A program made the position numbers and the translations under genes. A stretch of 64,000 nucleotides of DNA from assembly GCF_014529535.1 (NCBI RefSeq), contig NW_023503972.1, forward strand, positions 372,001-436,000, read 5' to 3'. Source of the DNA: Bradysia coprophila (taxonomy: Eukaryota > Arthropoda > Insecta > Diptera > Sciaridae). The notes below the pieces were generated by a model. It saw nothing but the letters and a program-made list of their open reading frames with translations, was not told where the DNA came from and did not search any database. The stretch's first letter is position 1. Each line of letters begins with the position of its first letter. Positions 11,902-23,951 of this stretch are shown in pieces.

Positions 11902-14900
11902 CTATGGTTTACCGAACAACATTTCCGAACCGGGTGGAATGTCGGCCGTGTCACTTCCAAAATAATTGGCCGACTGAAAGACATTGACTGCGCCGAGTTT
12001 CTGAACCGTTGGCGAATTGTGTTCACCCGCAACGGGCACATACGTTAACTGTTCATCGTTCGCTTTCAGTGTTAAATTGTACGGATTGTTGACGTAGTCA
12101 TTGTAAATGTCCGTTTCGGCCGGTTGTTGGTTTTGTGGCTGGACGAAGATCGGTGTATAGCTGCGGACTATGTTGACGGGGACGTTTGTGTGGCTGGGGA
12201 ATTGATTTTGTTGGTGTAGGCTCATTGCGATCGCAGCAACTGGAACAGTGGTTGATGATGGATTCGATTGTGGACTTGGTGATTCATCTGAGGGAGGAAT
12301 TGAAGGCGCAATTGGTTGCGGAAACTCTATGGGATTATGTGGTAGAACAATTGGAACCGCCGGTTGAATGATAGCCTAAAATTCGATGCCAACAATTAGG
12401 ACAAAAAATTTGAGACAAAAGACTGAAAATTTTACCTGATCTTGATTCAATAGAACAGCTGGTTGAATATCGTCAGCAGCGGACTGTTGATGAACTGCAT
12501 TGCCATATGAATTGACATTAGGGATGATCTCTGATGGTGGAAGTGCGGCCGCGATTACTGGAATAATGTTGACTGGAGATTGATAGTCTAAAGGTAGCTG
12601 TTGTAAATCAGACGGAGTTGATAGGACTGGTGTTGGTGCTGCAGCATTGACATTCATTGCATGTTGAACCGCTGTATGTTGAACTGAAAAATTTCAAACA
12701 CGAGTTGCCGTTGAGTTTGGTGCTGCTCAATGACAAAAATAAAGTTGTCGCATCGACGACAAAACTACCTTCTGATGAGAACAGTTCGTCTTTCAGATGC
12801 GGCAGAAAATCCCCTATTCGACTCCAGGTCCTATTCCATAGGGGTGAATGTGTTACACCATCGCCTTGATGAAATACTCCGACCTATAACATCGACAAGG
12901 TCAGTGTGTTGATCACTCTGCAGGAAATGCACTATCACTCTTACCGAATGCATGACCAATAACATGTTCTTTAAGCTCTCCAACATCGCCTCGTACAACA
13001 TATCCGAACCGACCTTCATGAACTTTTCCAAATAGTCGATGACCTCAAGCCACAGTTCACTAAACGTGGAAATGCCAATCAGTGGCGTTAGATGATGTAG
13101 GAAGACCTTGGACATGATTGTGGCGGTCCTCATTCTCGATTCTTCTAACAGACCCGGTTCGATAGTTTGTATTGTTTCGGCCAGCAAGTCGTACAATAGT
13201 GGAAATAGAACCTACAAAGGCAAGGAGGCCAATTCAGTTGAATTCGTAGAAAATTTGCTTGATTTCAGTACCTGTTTGAAACATGATGCCCATTCTGGTC
13301 CAGTTAACGTTTTCAAATCGTGAACCAACAAAGCACGTTGTAGACATGTCACAGCACTTGTTCGCACCTGAATACATAAGTGGACCAATAAGAGCCGAAT
13401 AAGCAACTTCCCTTCCACAATTTACCTGTCTCCTTTTGTCATTGGCCAATCTGGCGATTCCCTGTAACAACGGACACCATCCATGAGCCCACAACGTCGA
13501 ACACTGTGGCAATGTACCACCCTCTTCTGCCCACCATCGGAATATTTGCGCAGTTCTCGTATGCAGCGTATGCATCAAATCCAACAATTGTATGGCAATG
13601 GTCTCGTACCTCTGCAGCAGATCTTCGTCTTCACTTTCACTGCTATGATTGTCGTCCTTTCGTTTATTCTTAACACCACCATCCTTGCGTCCACCCTTAC
13701 GCCGTGATTCGGCTTTCGATTGCTGGCCGTATTTACCGCCGTTCAGCGACGCTTCCACAAACGTTCGGATGCATTTCACACAACTTTCAAAATTGTACGG
13801 CGTTATGTGCGCCACATTCCGAACAATGAATGCCAAACTGTCCCAGCATTTGACCAGAGCGAATGACGAATGTGTCAGCAATTTGCATGGATAGCTCAGC
13901 GATGTATTGATCGGTGTGGTGGGACATGAGACGGTTGTTACGTCGGAATCTTTGTTCACAATGATCCAGTTCTCTGTGGTCGGGCTGATCAGCGGTGTGT
14001 TCGATGTATGTTCGCTTTTCATATTCACTTCCGAATCGGATGTGTAGCCGCGATCGGGAACACCGGAATCCTCTTCACTGCTCAATGCTCCGTCGGATTT
14101 GGTTCCTGTTTTCGGAATGGAAGGGGAGAAAGAAAAAATGTTGAAAAATTTAGTCACGACAAACAGCAGAAGCTTTCATTACCAAAATTCGGTGTTATGA
14201 CATCTTCGAATTCCGGTGGAGTAGCTCCTGCACCAACACATTCCAGTATGGTGAAGACGATATCCCAATCAACTTCGGTATGGATATTCTGAGCACTGAA
14301 ATTACGGATAGAACCATCAGTCCGAGAAATGGTGAAATGGTTTTCGTTGTTACCTCGTCTTTAGCAACTCGTACATCCCAATCGAAATTTGCTTGGAAAC
14401 GCTTAAAATAATCGCTGGCTTCAGCATCAAAAACATTTTCAAACTTTGCAGAACCACCGTGCACAGTTCTTCGTTACGCATCAAATAAATGGCTAATTTA
14501 AGCAGGGCCACAGTTGTGCGAACCATTAAATACTGATAACCACAACTGGAGCTGCCAATCAGCAATAAATATATTTGCTCCCGACATATCGGCCACACTT
14601 CCAGCAGCCGATCACGATTTTGAATTAAAATTTTGACTAGAAACTCCATCAGAAACACGGTTATGTCTTCCGCATACGGCACCTCAACGAATTTGTGACT
14701 TTTCGGTGGCTTCAGCACGTTCAGCAAACATTTGATAAATTCCACCAGCGATTCGAATTGAAGGAATTTGGATTCGGCTATTATTTGGTCGATCTGGCAT
14801 TCACGTATGCATCGCTTAGCGACTTTTATGATTTCCTGTTCCTCGTATGTCGGCTGTCGTTGACCCTCCGAACTAAGGTACGAGTACAAACTGCTGAACA

Positions 14901-17900
14901 GACCAGCCTCGGTTTTCGGAACCGGTTTCTCCAGAATCAATGTAACTTTACCGTTCGGTTCGCAAAAGTCCTCCACTTCGATCAAACTCTTGGACAACAG
15001 TCTCAGTTTGAACAGTTGCACGATCACATCCAAAATACTTTTCCAGCTTTCTCTCACACAGTCGCCGTGATCATGTATCAGTCCGAAGACAGTTTTCATG
15101 GCTAACTGGGCCTTTACGTTTAATCCGAACCCAACACTGGCCGTTATCTCATGCACATCGGGAGACACATTCAGCAAAGTGGTGAATTTGCACAGAGTTA
15201 ATATCAGCGCATCGAAGTCTTCGTACAAATTGAAATGTGACGAAATTGTTGCACCCTTCGACAGGCCCAGCAGGGCCTTTTGATATGTGGCATCCGTTGA
15301 TTTGTCAAACATAAAACTCAATGCGGAAAGGGTCGGTCCCCAGCACAATCTGTACAGTTCACGATCGTACTTGGCACCGTAGACGTGATTGAAGATGCCG
15401 TCTTTGGTCTTTCCTCGACGCAACAACACTTTCCACAGATAGTTCGCACGCACCGTACCGGCTTGCTCGTCTGGCATTATAATCTCCTCGTTTCGTATAC
15501 GATTGTAAATGTTGCTCAGCAGTTCCTGGTCGAAATCACCGTTTCCGTTGAGGCCGCGCAAATTTTTCATAAAATCTTCAACAGTCATGGGGATATTTAA
15601 GCGCTTGGCATTGTAGTTATGCTGATCCATGTTCAACATGATGATGGCATAGGCTAAACGGAATGCCGAATCAGTATTGGCGAATGGTTCATTGTTGCAC
15701 GTCTGCGGAATTAGAAATGATCAGAATAAATGGACAATAGGTTGAGTATCGACATTGCACTTACGTGCCAGTGTTCAGCAAAATGTTCCAGTACCAAGAA
15801 AATTAGCGGAGCCTCACCGGGCAACCGGAACGTTTCCAAATATTGTCGCAAGGCAAAATCGATGTCGGTATTGGCGAAGTCAAACGATTTGACGAACGTT
15901 TCGAGAATTTTCGTTTCCATGTTCTTCTTCTTGCTGATGTAATCGCCGATCATTGCCTTATCGAGACCGGAATTTTCCCGCAGAAATTTCACCACTTCCA
16001 CTGCGTCCAATTTGGGATTTAACAATCCATTTTCTTGCAGGAACTGTATGCCTTTGTCGGATCGTTGATTGAACAGTTCAGTGCCTTGCATCAATATCTG
16101 CGAGGTGGTAGCATGGACCGGTTAGTGAAAAATGGTAATTAAGACGAAGATGAGTTGAAAACGCTTACCCTTTTCTTATTCTTCAAGTCGACTAATTGTT
16201 CCGGCGTCCAGAAGATGAACTGGGCATTTTTACTCTTCAGATGCGTGCTCGTGTTGATGATATTGTTAATGTTCTCCACATCAACGCCGGAACTCTCACC
16301 GCCACTAGGTATGTCAATGACAATTTTCTCCGTCGAGGAGTTGTTCCTAGAATGTCGTCCCACTTCAATAGCCTTACCGACTTTAGCGGCAACACAATTT
16401 TGTTCAATGCTTTCGATTATCGACAGAAGTCCTTCCAGCGACAATCGATGAATGCTGTAAATATTCTGCGTGGCCGACAGTGCATTCTTCGACAGCAGCT
16501 TCACCAAATCTTCCAGCAGATTCGTGCAGTACAAATTACAGTCGTAATTGATGTACAGTTCAGTGGCAAAGCCCGGAATGCGCCAACATTGTAATAGATT
16601 GTCCAAGGCTAGTTCACGCATCTCGTATGGCGTGCGGGGATTTTCGCTGGCAATGATTTCGGATAGTTTCGACAGATAGTATTCCAGGTGGAATTTCAGA
16701 TTTGATCGTTGCGATTCGAATAGCAGAAAACATACTTGCAGATCAGCAGCGAATATCGTCAGACGTTCGGAATTCAAGAGCTGGAAATCGAGTGGATTCA
16801 ATTCGGTAACAATATTTCAGGTTTAGGAGCTCAATCTTACCGCAAATAGATTTTTGCACATGTCGTCCTGTACCAAATTCAGCAAGGTATCATAATTACC
16901 AATACTGTCGGCTCCTACTTCTAGCGCTACAGTCAACAAGCTAAGTCCCATGTGAATCATAGCATCGGTGTTCTGCTTATCCGCTGGATTGCACAATGAG
17001 ATTAAGAAGCGCAGTAGCTCTCTGATACATGGCAAACCGTATGGGGTCAGTGTCGACGGAGCATCTGAAGGACATTGGCGATGTACATTAGGAAAAATGT
17101 TGAATTGTTTGTGTGGAGCAACTCACCGTTTTCCGATTGTGGTGTGAATCTAACTCCCATAGAGTTGACGAAATCTTCGCCCTTTGTCTCTTTAGCAGCA
17201 TCATCTTCTTTCTCAACATAATCTTCGATATCCGCATCGTTGTCGACACTATCTTGATGTTGAATTGGCTTAACTTTCTCGACTCCATCGGTATCGGATG
17301 TTACATCAACATTCGGCTGTTCATCGCCAGCTATATCCGATATCGTCGGACTAGTCACTTCGCCATGCAGAGAAGATGTAGGTGTCTGTAGTATGCTTCC
17401 CTGCATGTCCACGATATTGTTATTTATGCCTGGTGTCGCTGGAGTTGTGGCCAGTATTGGTGGCTTTAATGAGGCGACTAATTGATTCGGTGCTGGTGAC
17501 GTTGGTTCTTCGGTATTCTTATCGATCGCATCCGTTTTTATCGAATTTTTTCGGTCATTTGGTTTCAGACTCCCGGTGGATATTTTCGGTTTGGCTTTCC
17601 GTTTTTTTGTCGTTTGATCGATGGAACCGCTGGCAATCATTTTCTTAAGCGATGCGGCCGATCGTTCTTCCGAAAATTGGGGCAGACGCATGAACAACAA
17701 TTGGACAATTTCTTTCAACGTCTGTTCGGCATTTTTCCGCAGCAGTTCGTTCAGCCGGGGTTCGAAACAGATGCGAAAGCAACTGAGCATAATTTCACAA
17801 ACACTTTCGTTCGTCAGCGCACTACCTTCCGGATTCAGCATTAACGTTCGCAATAAATAAATGATTCTCAACAAAACAACACCATCCGATGCCTGGTCGG

Positions 17901-18841
17901 TGCCCACGAATCTCGCATGCGTCACAGCATCAGCAATTTTATCGACGGTTATCGACAGATTCGGATGTGTTGGATCTGTGGAATACGAAAATCAAATTTT
18001 GTTCTTTTTGCCTGCTGCCATCAAAAACCAACCGATGAGTCCATACGACAGAAATTTGTTCACTGCAGCCAATGCGAGACTAGTAATTGGACCGGTTGTT
18101 TCTTCGGATCGAATGACATCGAGGAATGGGCCCAAAAATACCATTGGTTGTGTGAGCCTCAAATCTTCGATGTGGTTAAGCAGGGTCTTCAGTTCGATGA
18201 ATTTCTTCATCAGTTCATCGTGATCTTCTTCCTGTGCAGAGACAGAATATAAAAGAATTAGAGTCACGTATAGAAGACTGAAAGAGGTATGTCAGGTCTT
18301 CTGAGATTTCATAGTAGAATAATTGGTTCGAGTACCATGTTGAGTTTTTCAGTTATTAGAGACAACAACTGGTTCTACTGTCCAGTGAATTTTCCTCCAA
18401 AAAAACATATTCGTCTCGTGATCCCTTCATCGACTCAACTATATTTAATTGACATGCCCATACGGAATCTTCGGCGACAAGTATCATAACGTTAACCTGA
18501 GGTCAATTGCCCCCTGGACTGAGCTGAGGACATTTCTTACTGAGAGAATTTCCTTCCCATAAGTTGCCTTCATCTCAAGCAAACAAAATTCACTGAATAC
18601 GTCAACACTTTTCGATCCTGATTGGCTGATCGTTCCCACAATCAGGTCATCTTACAAATTTGCTTATCGGAGATAATTTCCACCCAAGTATCAAATTGCA
18701 ATTGACAGGCTGTTTGCCAGTATCATTTTGTACCTGATAAGAAGAAGCATTATTGTTCCATCGTGTACTCCTTTTCATGGTTGTCATCATGGTCGACATC
18801 TCGACGCGAACCACAAAAATCCCATTGCCTAACGGTGCCAT
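11902..18841 (-). CDS. garz: GBF1/Gartenzwerg, Golgi ARF1 guanine-nucleotide exchange factor (complete)
   Basis: Exons (minus): 18734-18841, 18033-18231, 17127-17975, 16841-17064, 16169-16780, 15765-16097, 14354-15702, 14183-14295, 13426-14105, 13272-13367, 12945-13211, 12769-12883, 12436-12683, 11902-12375. Phases match and sum to 1,888 codons plus stop, close to GBF1 (about 1,860). The product activates ARF1 at the cis-Golgi to recruit COPI. Visible parts: the DCB region (GPITSLALAAVNKFLSYGLI), the HUS box (YINYDCNLYCTNLLE, exon 5) and the Sec7 domain (about residues 665-860) with catalytic Glu759 in FRLPGEAPL. HDS regions follow, ending in a Pro/Gln-rich tail. The start MAPLGNGIFVVR fits fly garz. 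The 61-nt intron at 12884-12944 was set by homology (VFHQGDG, then FLPHLKDELF). The other introns are 57-77 nt, except the first (502 nt). Confidence 0.95.
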
Positions 18842-19157
18842 TTCTATTTTCAGGATTCTACAATTTACCAACAAAACTCGTATTCACTTTGATGTAACTT
18901 TTGTTGCGAATTGTGTTTCACGCCATTGCAACATTTATAGATTTTGATAAAATAAAAACTACCATCGTCAGATTAGCCTTGTTTTTATTAGTGACGTGAC
19001 ATTTAGATGGGAGCGGCTCGTGTGTATGTACATCTCGGTCGACTTTATCGGGTTATAATAATTGTTGGTACACACTTGTTGTGCACTGGTTACATATTTC
19101 GTTAACATCGCATTCATTTGTTATAGACTGTTATGATCAGAGCTAGAGTTCCGAAGA

Positions 19158-19240
19158 CCAGTTAATTATAACTTGCCTTGGGATACTTTTCATTCATATA
19201 AATTTTTGGCATATTCCCCAAGGCTAGTTTAAATAACTGG
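19158..19240. repeat. Foldback, about 83 bp
   Basis: CCAGTTAATTATAACTTGCC at the left is mirrored by the complement of CCAGTTATTTAAACTAGCC at the right, with CCTTGGG on the inner side of both arms. It is probably a small non-autonomous element or its remnant. Confidence 0.5.
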
Positions 19241-19290
19241 TTTAAATTAAATTTCCTTCTATCTCATCAAAACAATACAAGATTGAGTGC

Positions 19291-19690
19291 ATACAGTGTT
19301 AAAGGAGCGTAATAACATGTGAAAAACCAGTTAATTTAGCTGAGCTCGATGAATGACATGTTAAAATTTGTATGTAAACAGGGGAAGAAAAGCCCAGTTA
19401 ATTTAACTGAGCTCGATGGGTGATATGTCAAAGTTTTTACTTTATTTCAACATTGTACAGATTGTTCAAAGAGTGCAGCAGCCAGCTAAATTTACCGATC
19501 AATGAGTCAGCCGTCAAAAATTCACGAATGTGTGATAACACTGAGAGTCAGCCCAGTTTAAATTTGAATGTAATTAAATGGTCAGAAATAAATCGCTCTC
19601 CATGAATGGCCACTATATACAGTGTTAAAAGAGCGTAAAAACAGGGGAAAAAACCAGTTAATTCAACTGATCCCGATGAGAAATAAATAT
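19291..19690. repeat. Three dispersed copies of a CCAGTTAATTNA motif unit
   Basis: Copies near 19293-19370, 19375-19435 and 19617-19688 share CAGTGTTAAARGAGCGTAA and/or CCAGTTAATTNAACTGAGCTC followed by GATG. The first two are close in tandem and the third follows about 180 bp later. The CCAGTTAA core also occurs in the adjacent foldback, so these may derive from one element family. Confidence 0.5.
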
Positions 19691-19715
19691 AATTATTACT
19701 CTAGAAGCAATCGTT

Positions 19716-19830
19716 AAGCTGCCAGCTGACTTACGCCGTTTAGCACACGAGTGAACAATAGAAGCTCCTCCCACTTTCCATTGTTAAAACGTAAACAGAG
19801 AGCTAAACGGCGTAAGTCCGCTGGCAGCTT
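19716..19830. mobile_element. MITE, 115 bp, about 28-bp terminal inverted repeats
   Basis: Left arm AAGCTGCCAGCTGACTTACG and right arm complement AAGCTGCCAGCGGACTTACG continue as CCGTTTAGC in both. The core has no coding frame. The flanks (TTAA at the left, TTTAA at the right) hint at a TTAA target, but the terminus could be drawn a base or two differently. Confidence 0.7.
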
Positions 19831-20581
19831 TAATAAGTAGAATGTTATAGATGATAAAGAAGAAAATATAATTCGGACAATTTTAAATAACTAGTCCGAC
19901 GGTCCCATTTGAATGTTATTATTATACTTGAGTCAAGTAACTTGACAGTTTGTTTAAACAGTGAAAACTCCGCATCGTTTCTATTGTTTGAAAGAACTAT
20001 CACAAACAGGTAAAGTGTGCGGAACTGGAATGACAGTTATAAAAACTGGAATCACAGTCACTTCGTTTAAGAAAAAGCACGTCGTTTTGTCTCGGTTTTC
20101 ATTGCGTTTGCGTGACATCTCTCAAAGTAAATCAAGAAAAATGTCCTTACCCCTTACGCAATTATACAAAAATCTACTAAATTTTGGCTGCTCTGAAACT
20201 CGCGCCGGCGTTGTTCACAATGATACACATTACCTAATTATCTAAATTTTGGCTTTAGTTTCCAAACAGTTCCGCATTAGTTTTGCGGGTATTTGATAGT
20301 TAAACCTTATACAGTGACTGTCAATAGAGTTGAGATGTGAGCAGCAACAATTTACAAAAATTGACATTAGATGGAGCGTTCAGTCGTTCATTAACAAAAT
20401 TTTCTTTTGTGTTGTGTGTATGTGTTGAACTTTCATTTACGTATTTTCTGTATACAAATATGCCACCTAAGTTTTTCATCCCTCAATCAGCTGAGCTACG
20501 TTATTTTCAGTTACATTGATGTCATGTAATTGTATAAATTTGTATGTAAATTGAAGGTGAATCAGCATCGATAAAGAAAAT

Positions 20582-22749
20582 ATGGAAAAAACCAATCGTG
20601 AACTGGAGTCGCTGGTGAACTCGCAGAACCAGCAAATCAAACGTTACGAAACACGTCTAAAAGGTAATTGGTTAAACATTGACAATCACAACGAGAACGA
20701 AATTTTAAACAAATTGTATCCCTAGATGTTGTTGCTGCATATAAGGGACTGCTGAAAGAAAAGGAGGCCTTAGAAGCTAGTTTGTCAGCGCTTAATGTAC
20801 CCAATGAGAAATCGACTCTAAATGATCCCGATAAGTCTGAGGCTTCTTCTTCGGATGCACCGGATCAAACTTCATCATCTGCAGACAATGAACTCAAAGT
20901 TCAAATAGGAACGCTAATGAATTCACTGGCCACACTGTCAGCCGAAAAATCTCGCATGGAAGCGTCATTTCAGGCCGATAAAAAGCATATGCGACAAGAG
21001 TTGCAGGCCAAAGACAAAGCAATCAAGGATCTGAATGAGAAGGTGAAAGCGATTTCAGTGCAGCATGGAACTGACTTGGAAAAGGCAAAATCCAAATTGA
21101 TTGTCGAGCGTCACGAACGCGAGAAGGAAGTGAATGACCATATGCTTATGGTGAGGGAATTGCAGAAATTATTGTCTGATGAGAGGCATTTGAAAGATAA
21201 TTTAGACATGCAGTTGAATGATTTGAAAATGCAATTCTCTAAGAGCGATTTCAGTGACGGTAAAGTGAAAGAATTGACCATGGAATTGGAGCAGGCGAAA
21301 AGGAAACTGAAGGAAATGAAAAATCTGCTGAGAAACCAAAATTCTGCTGCAAATTCGGACAACTTGGGTAATGTGAAGCAAATGCAGAGTGAGGTGCAGT
21401 CGATGAAGCAACAGCACATGGTACATCTGAAGAACGAACAGAGACGTGCTAATCTTGCTGAAGAAGTTAACAGAAAAATGTCTGCAGTTCACGAAGAGAA
21501 AGTAGCTTTATTGGAAGAACGCCTGGCCGAACTATCATCAACAGTTGGTTCGTACGACCGACTGAGACAAATCGATCAAGAGAACATTTTCAAGTTAAAG
21601 GAAAAAATCGCTCAGTTTGAACTTAACAACGTCCGAGACGATGACGACAATGATCGTACCACCACCAAAAATCCAATTAGAGAACTCAATGTCGAGCTGT
21701 TGATGGAGGAGATGCTTCATTTGAAAAAGGTTTTGTTAGTCGAAAATGCTAAGCTGGAATGTCCTCAGGATTTGTCGAAAATATTTTCGAATGCCGACGA
21801 TCACACTGAATGCATGGATGAGCATAGGAAAATCGTTGACGCATACGCCTGTTGCAAAAGGGAATTAGAAACAGCACTCAGCACATCGCTCGTCGAACGG
21901 AACCATATAAAAACTCTGCAGGATAAAATCCAAGTGTTGAACCGAAACATTGACGAACAAGAGGAGGAACTGAAACGTAAAGCAACTGAGTACGCGAATG
22001 AAATCCGATCGGAGAGAAAGAAATGGAAGGAAACGAATTCGCTGGCCGAAATGGACTATCGGGGAAAGTTGGCTCAATTGGAACAACAGTTGCAAAAACA
22101 GCGGGAACGCTCTCTGGTGCTATTAGAAGAAAAGGAGCAAGAAATCAAAGCTCTGAAGACATCGTTTGAAGTTCTAATCCCAAGCATTACAAACGTTCAT
22201 GCCATCGGCACCGATGACACAGAAAATGGTATTTCCGAGAAGCTGCCCGCTAAATACAATTCGTCCCACTTAAATTCCATCTTAAGTACACCATCCGGAT
22301 CAGCAACCAATCATTCCAGCGAATATCACATGCTGCACTATGTGCACGAGTTGTCCAGAAAAGAGGTGGAGATAACGTCGTTGAGGAAAGCCAAACATTT
22401 AGCGGAATCGTCGCTGAGACAGGCGTTACAAGATAAAGTAACACAACAGCAGGACCTACACGATCGGATTATGAATTTGGAAGAGAACATTGATCGGTGA
22501 GTTGAACAGATTTTACGGTTACTGTGACGGTGTCAGTCAATTGAACTCTTTTCTTACAGCCTGGAGCGGTGCAAGTCAAGGGAAGGTGCCAATTTAGAGT
22601 ATTTGAAGAATGTGTTTCTCAGCTTCTTGGTATCGAATGACATAGAGAGTCGTAGGCATATGGTGAATGCAATCGGAGCAGTATTAAAGTTTAGTCCAAC
22701 AGAAGTGCAAACCATCAACAACTACTTCAGCAAAAGGGATAAAAAATAG
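20582..22749 (+). CDS. GCC88: GCC88-like GRIP-domain golgin (trans-Golgi tether)
   Basis: Exons 20582-20663, 20726-22496 and 22560-22749 give 680 residues. The N-terminus (QIKRYETRLKDVVAAYKGLL, then KEKEALEASLSAL) matches the conserved start of GCC1/GCC88. Most of the protein is charged coiled coil. The last exon holds a GRIP domain: NLEYLKNVFLSFLVS, with the conserved Tyr near residue 632, then AIGAVLKFSPTEV. GRIP domains bind ARL1-GTP and target golgins to the trans-Golgi, where GCC88 tethers endosome-derived vesicles. The ATG at 20582 is the first in frame with the conserved block. The gene is divergent from garz and convergent with SLIRP. The family assignment rests on the N-terminal motif plus GRIP; other GRIP golgins lack that N-terminus. 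Confidence 0.9.
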
Positions 22750-22784
22750 CATTCGAGGACAGCAGCTCGTTAAGTTTTTCTACT

Positions 22785-22790
22785 TTTATT
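22785..22790 (-). terminator. Poly(A) signal of SLIRP
   Basis: TTTATT on plus reads AATAAA on minus, 56 nt beyond the SLIRP stop. It lies inside the GCC88 3' UTR. Confidence 0.5.
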
Positions 22791-22838
22791 GGGCTATTGG
22801 CTATTGTGTGTTGTTGTTCATGTAAAGTTAAATTGTCT

Positions 22839-22844
22839 AATAAA
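22839..22844 (+). terminator. GCC88: Poly(A) signal of GCC88
   Basis: AATAAA lies 90 nt after the GCC88 stop and 2 nt from the SLIRP stop codon on the other strand, so cleavage would occur inside SLIRP coding DNA. Confidence 0.6.
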
Positions 22845-22846
22845 AA

Positions 22847-23104
22847 TTACGGTTCGTTTGATGGCTCTAAAGTGATTGCTCTTCCGTGCAAAGTGTGAAC
22901 TTTCTGCAACACAGTGTCCCTAACTTCATTCAAACTGAAGGTAACAAATCCATAGCCACGACTCATTCCGGTCTGTTTGTCCCACGCAACACTAGCCGAA
23001 CTGACGTGACCAAATGTCGAAAAATATTCCTTCAGCTGTCCACTGCTAACGGTCCACGGTAGATTCCGAACAAACAATTTTTGGGCTATCTTTGTCGCCG
23101 ACAT
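22847..23104 (-). CDS. SLIRP: SLIRP-like mitochondrial RRM RNA-binding protein
   Basis: This is a single exon of 85 residues. It is essentially one RRM: RNP2-like LFVRNLPW at residues 10-17 and RNP1 RGYGFVTF at 49-56. LPWTVSSGQLKEYFSTFGHV closely follows the SLIRP pattern ([20 protein letters not shown]). SLIRP pairs with LRPPRC to stabilise mitochondrial mRNAs; the short N-terminus before the RRM would have to act as import signal. The start at 23104 is two nucleotides after the METTL23 TGA on the same strand, so it is either translated from a dicistronic mRNA or has a promoter inside METTL23. Longer same-frame upstream reading is only antiphase METTL23 sequence. Drosophila has more than one SLIRP-like gene, so the exact paralogue is open. 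Confidence 0.85.
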   Translation of the reverse strand: MSATKIAQKLFVRNLPWTVSSGQLKEYFSTFGHVSSASVAWDKQTGMSRGYGFVTFSLNEVRDTVLQKVHTLHGRAITLEPSNEP

Positions 23105-23106
23105 GG

Positions 23107-23951
23107 TCAGCTCTTCGTTATCTCCAGCAATTGAATGGTATGACTGCCCAACAAATCGTTCAAATCGAGACCCGATTCCCGGCCGATCGGATCGACGTTT
23201 ATATTCACAGCACTTAAGTTCCACTTCTTCAGCAGCGCCTCAATGGACCAGTCGGAGCTGCGAACCTGATACGAAAAGATGAATTTCGCCGATGGATTTC
23301 TGTCCAACAAAAACGAAATGGTCGCCAGAATATCTTCGAATACGCTCGGATCGTAGAAACAGTCAGACGCGATTATGTAATCGATGGGACCCAATGTGAA
23401 AATATTGTTTTGAAGCACACCCCACGACAAGCCGATCACGTCGATATCTTTGCCCGGTTGTAAATTGTTCAGCAAACACGAATTGCGGATGTTATGCAGT
23501 GTTTTCGGTAGAGTGCAACTATCGCTCAGTGTGACATGAGCACCACATTTAGCAGCTAAAATTCCAGGCAATGCGGTTCCACAACCGATTTCCAATATTT
23601 TCAAGTTCGGCAAAGCTTTCCTTCGGTCCCACAGAAACCAAGCGAGCAGTGGAGCACAACGCCACGTAAATAATGAGTAGCCGGCAGACTTTTCTTTCTG
23701 AAAAACGATTTCGATTTTTGTTGATTTTCTTTTCTTCTCTTGTCGAAATGTCAAAATAATGCAACAAGCGGCGAATGCCAAACAAATGTTCGTGTAACGT
23801 CTGGACCGTCTGGACTACATACCTCGGGTATCAAAATTTCCAATTCCTCTTTCGAATTGCTGTTGCTGTTTTGTGAACTTGTGTAGAAGGTGTACTTTTT
23901 GATTTGTTGGGTGGAATTCTCATCATTCATTGTAAATCGTTCGAACGTCAT
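23107..23951 (-). CDS. METTL23: METTL23-like methyltransferase
   Basis: Two exons, 23823-23951 and 23107-23697, give 239 residues with a 125-nt phase-0 intron. The family is a seven-beta-strand SAM-dependent methyltransferase; mammalian METTL23 has been described as an arginine methyltransferase. Visible motifs are the SAM-binding LEIGCGTALPG (residues 78-88), then AKCGAHVTLSDS, and the strongly METTL23-specific ASDCFYDPSVFEDILATI and YQVRSSDWSIEALLKKW. The ATG at 23951 is the first in frame; a second ATG seven codons later (23930) is possible. Its stop is 2 nt before the SLIRP start. The 381 bp upstream are shared with the divergent phosphatase gene. Confidence 0.92.

Larger units (their letters stand above)
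18842..20581. promoter_or_regulatory. Shared garz/GCC88 upstream region with small repeats
   Basis: The two genes are divergent here, so both promoters and 5' UTRs must lie in this 1.7 kb. It contains a foldback at 19158-19240, a thrice-repeated motif (19291-19690) and a MITE (19716-19830). No coding exon is supported. The GCC88 5' UTR probably lies in about 20280-20581. Confidence 0.5.

Noticed and set aside
12831-13196. garz exon extended through 12920 to end in TAG near 12835
   Set aside because: That reading loses the conserved VFHQGDG...FLPHLKDELF block. A 61-nt intron (12884-12944) restores it in phase and the gene continues for three more exons.
23107-23224. SLIRP start extended upstream (MELKCCEYKRRSDR...)
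   Set aside because: The extension is antiphase METTL23 coding sequence and begins at a non-ATG codon; the RRM needs only the ATG at 23104.
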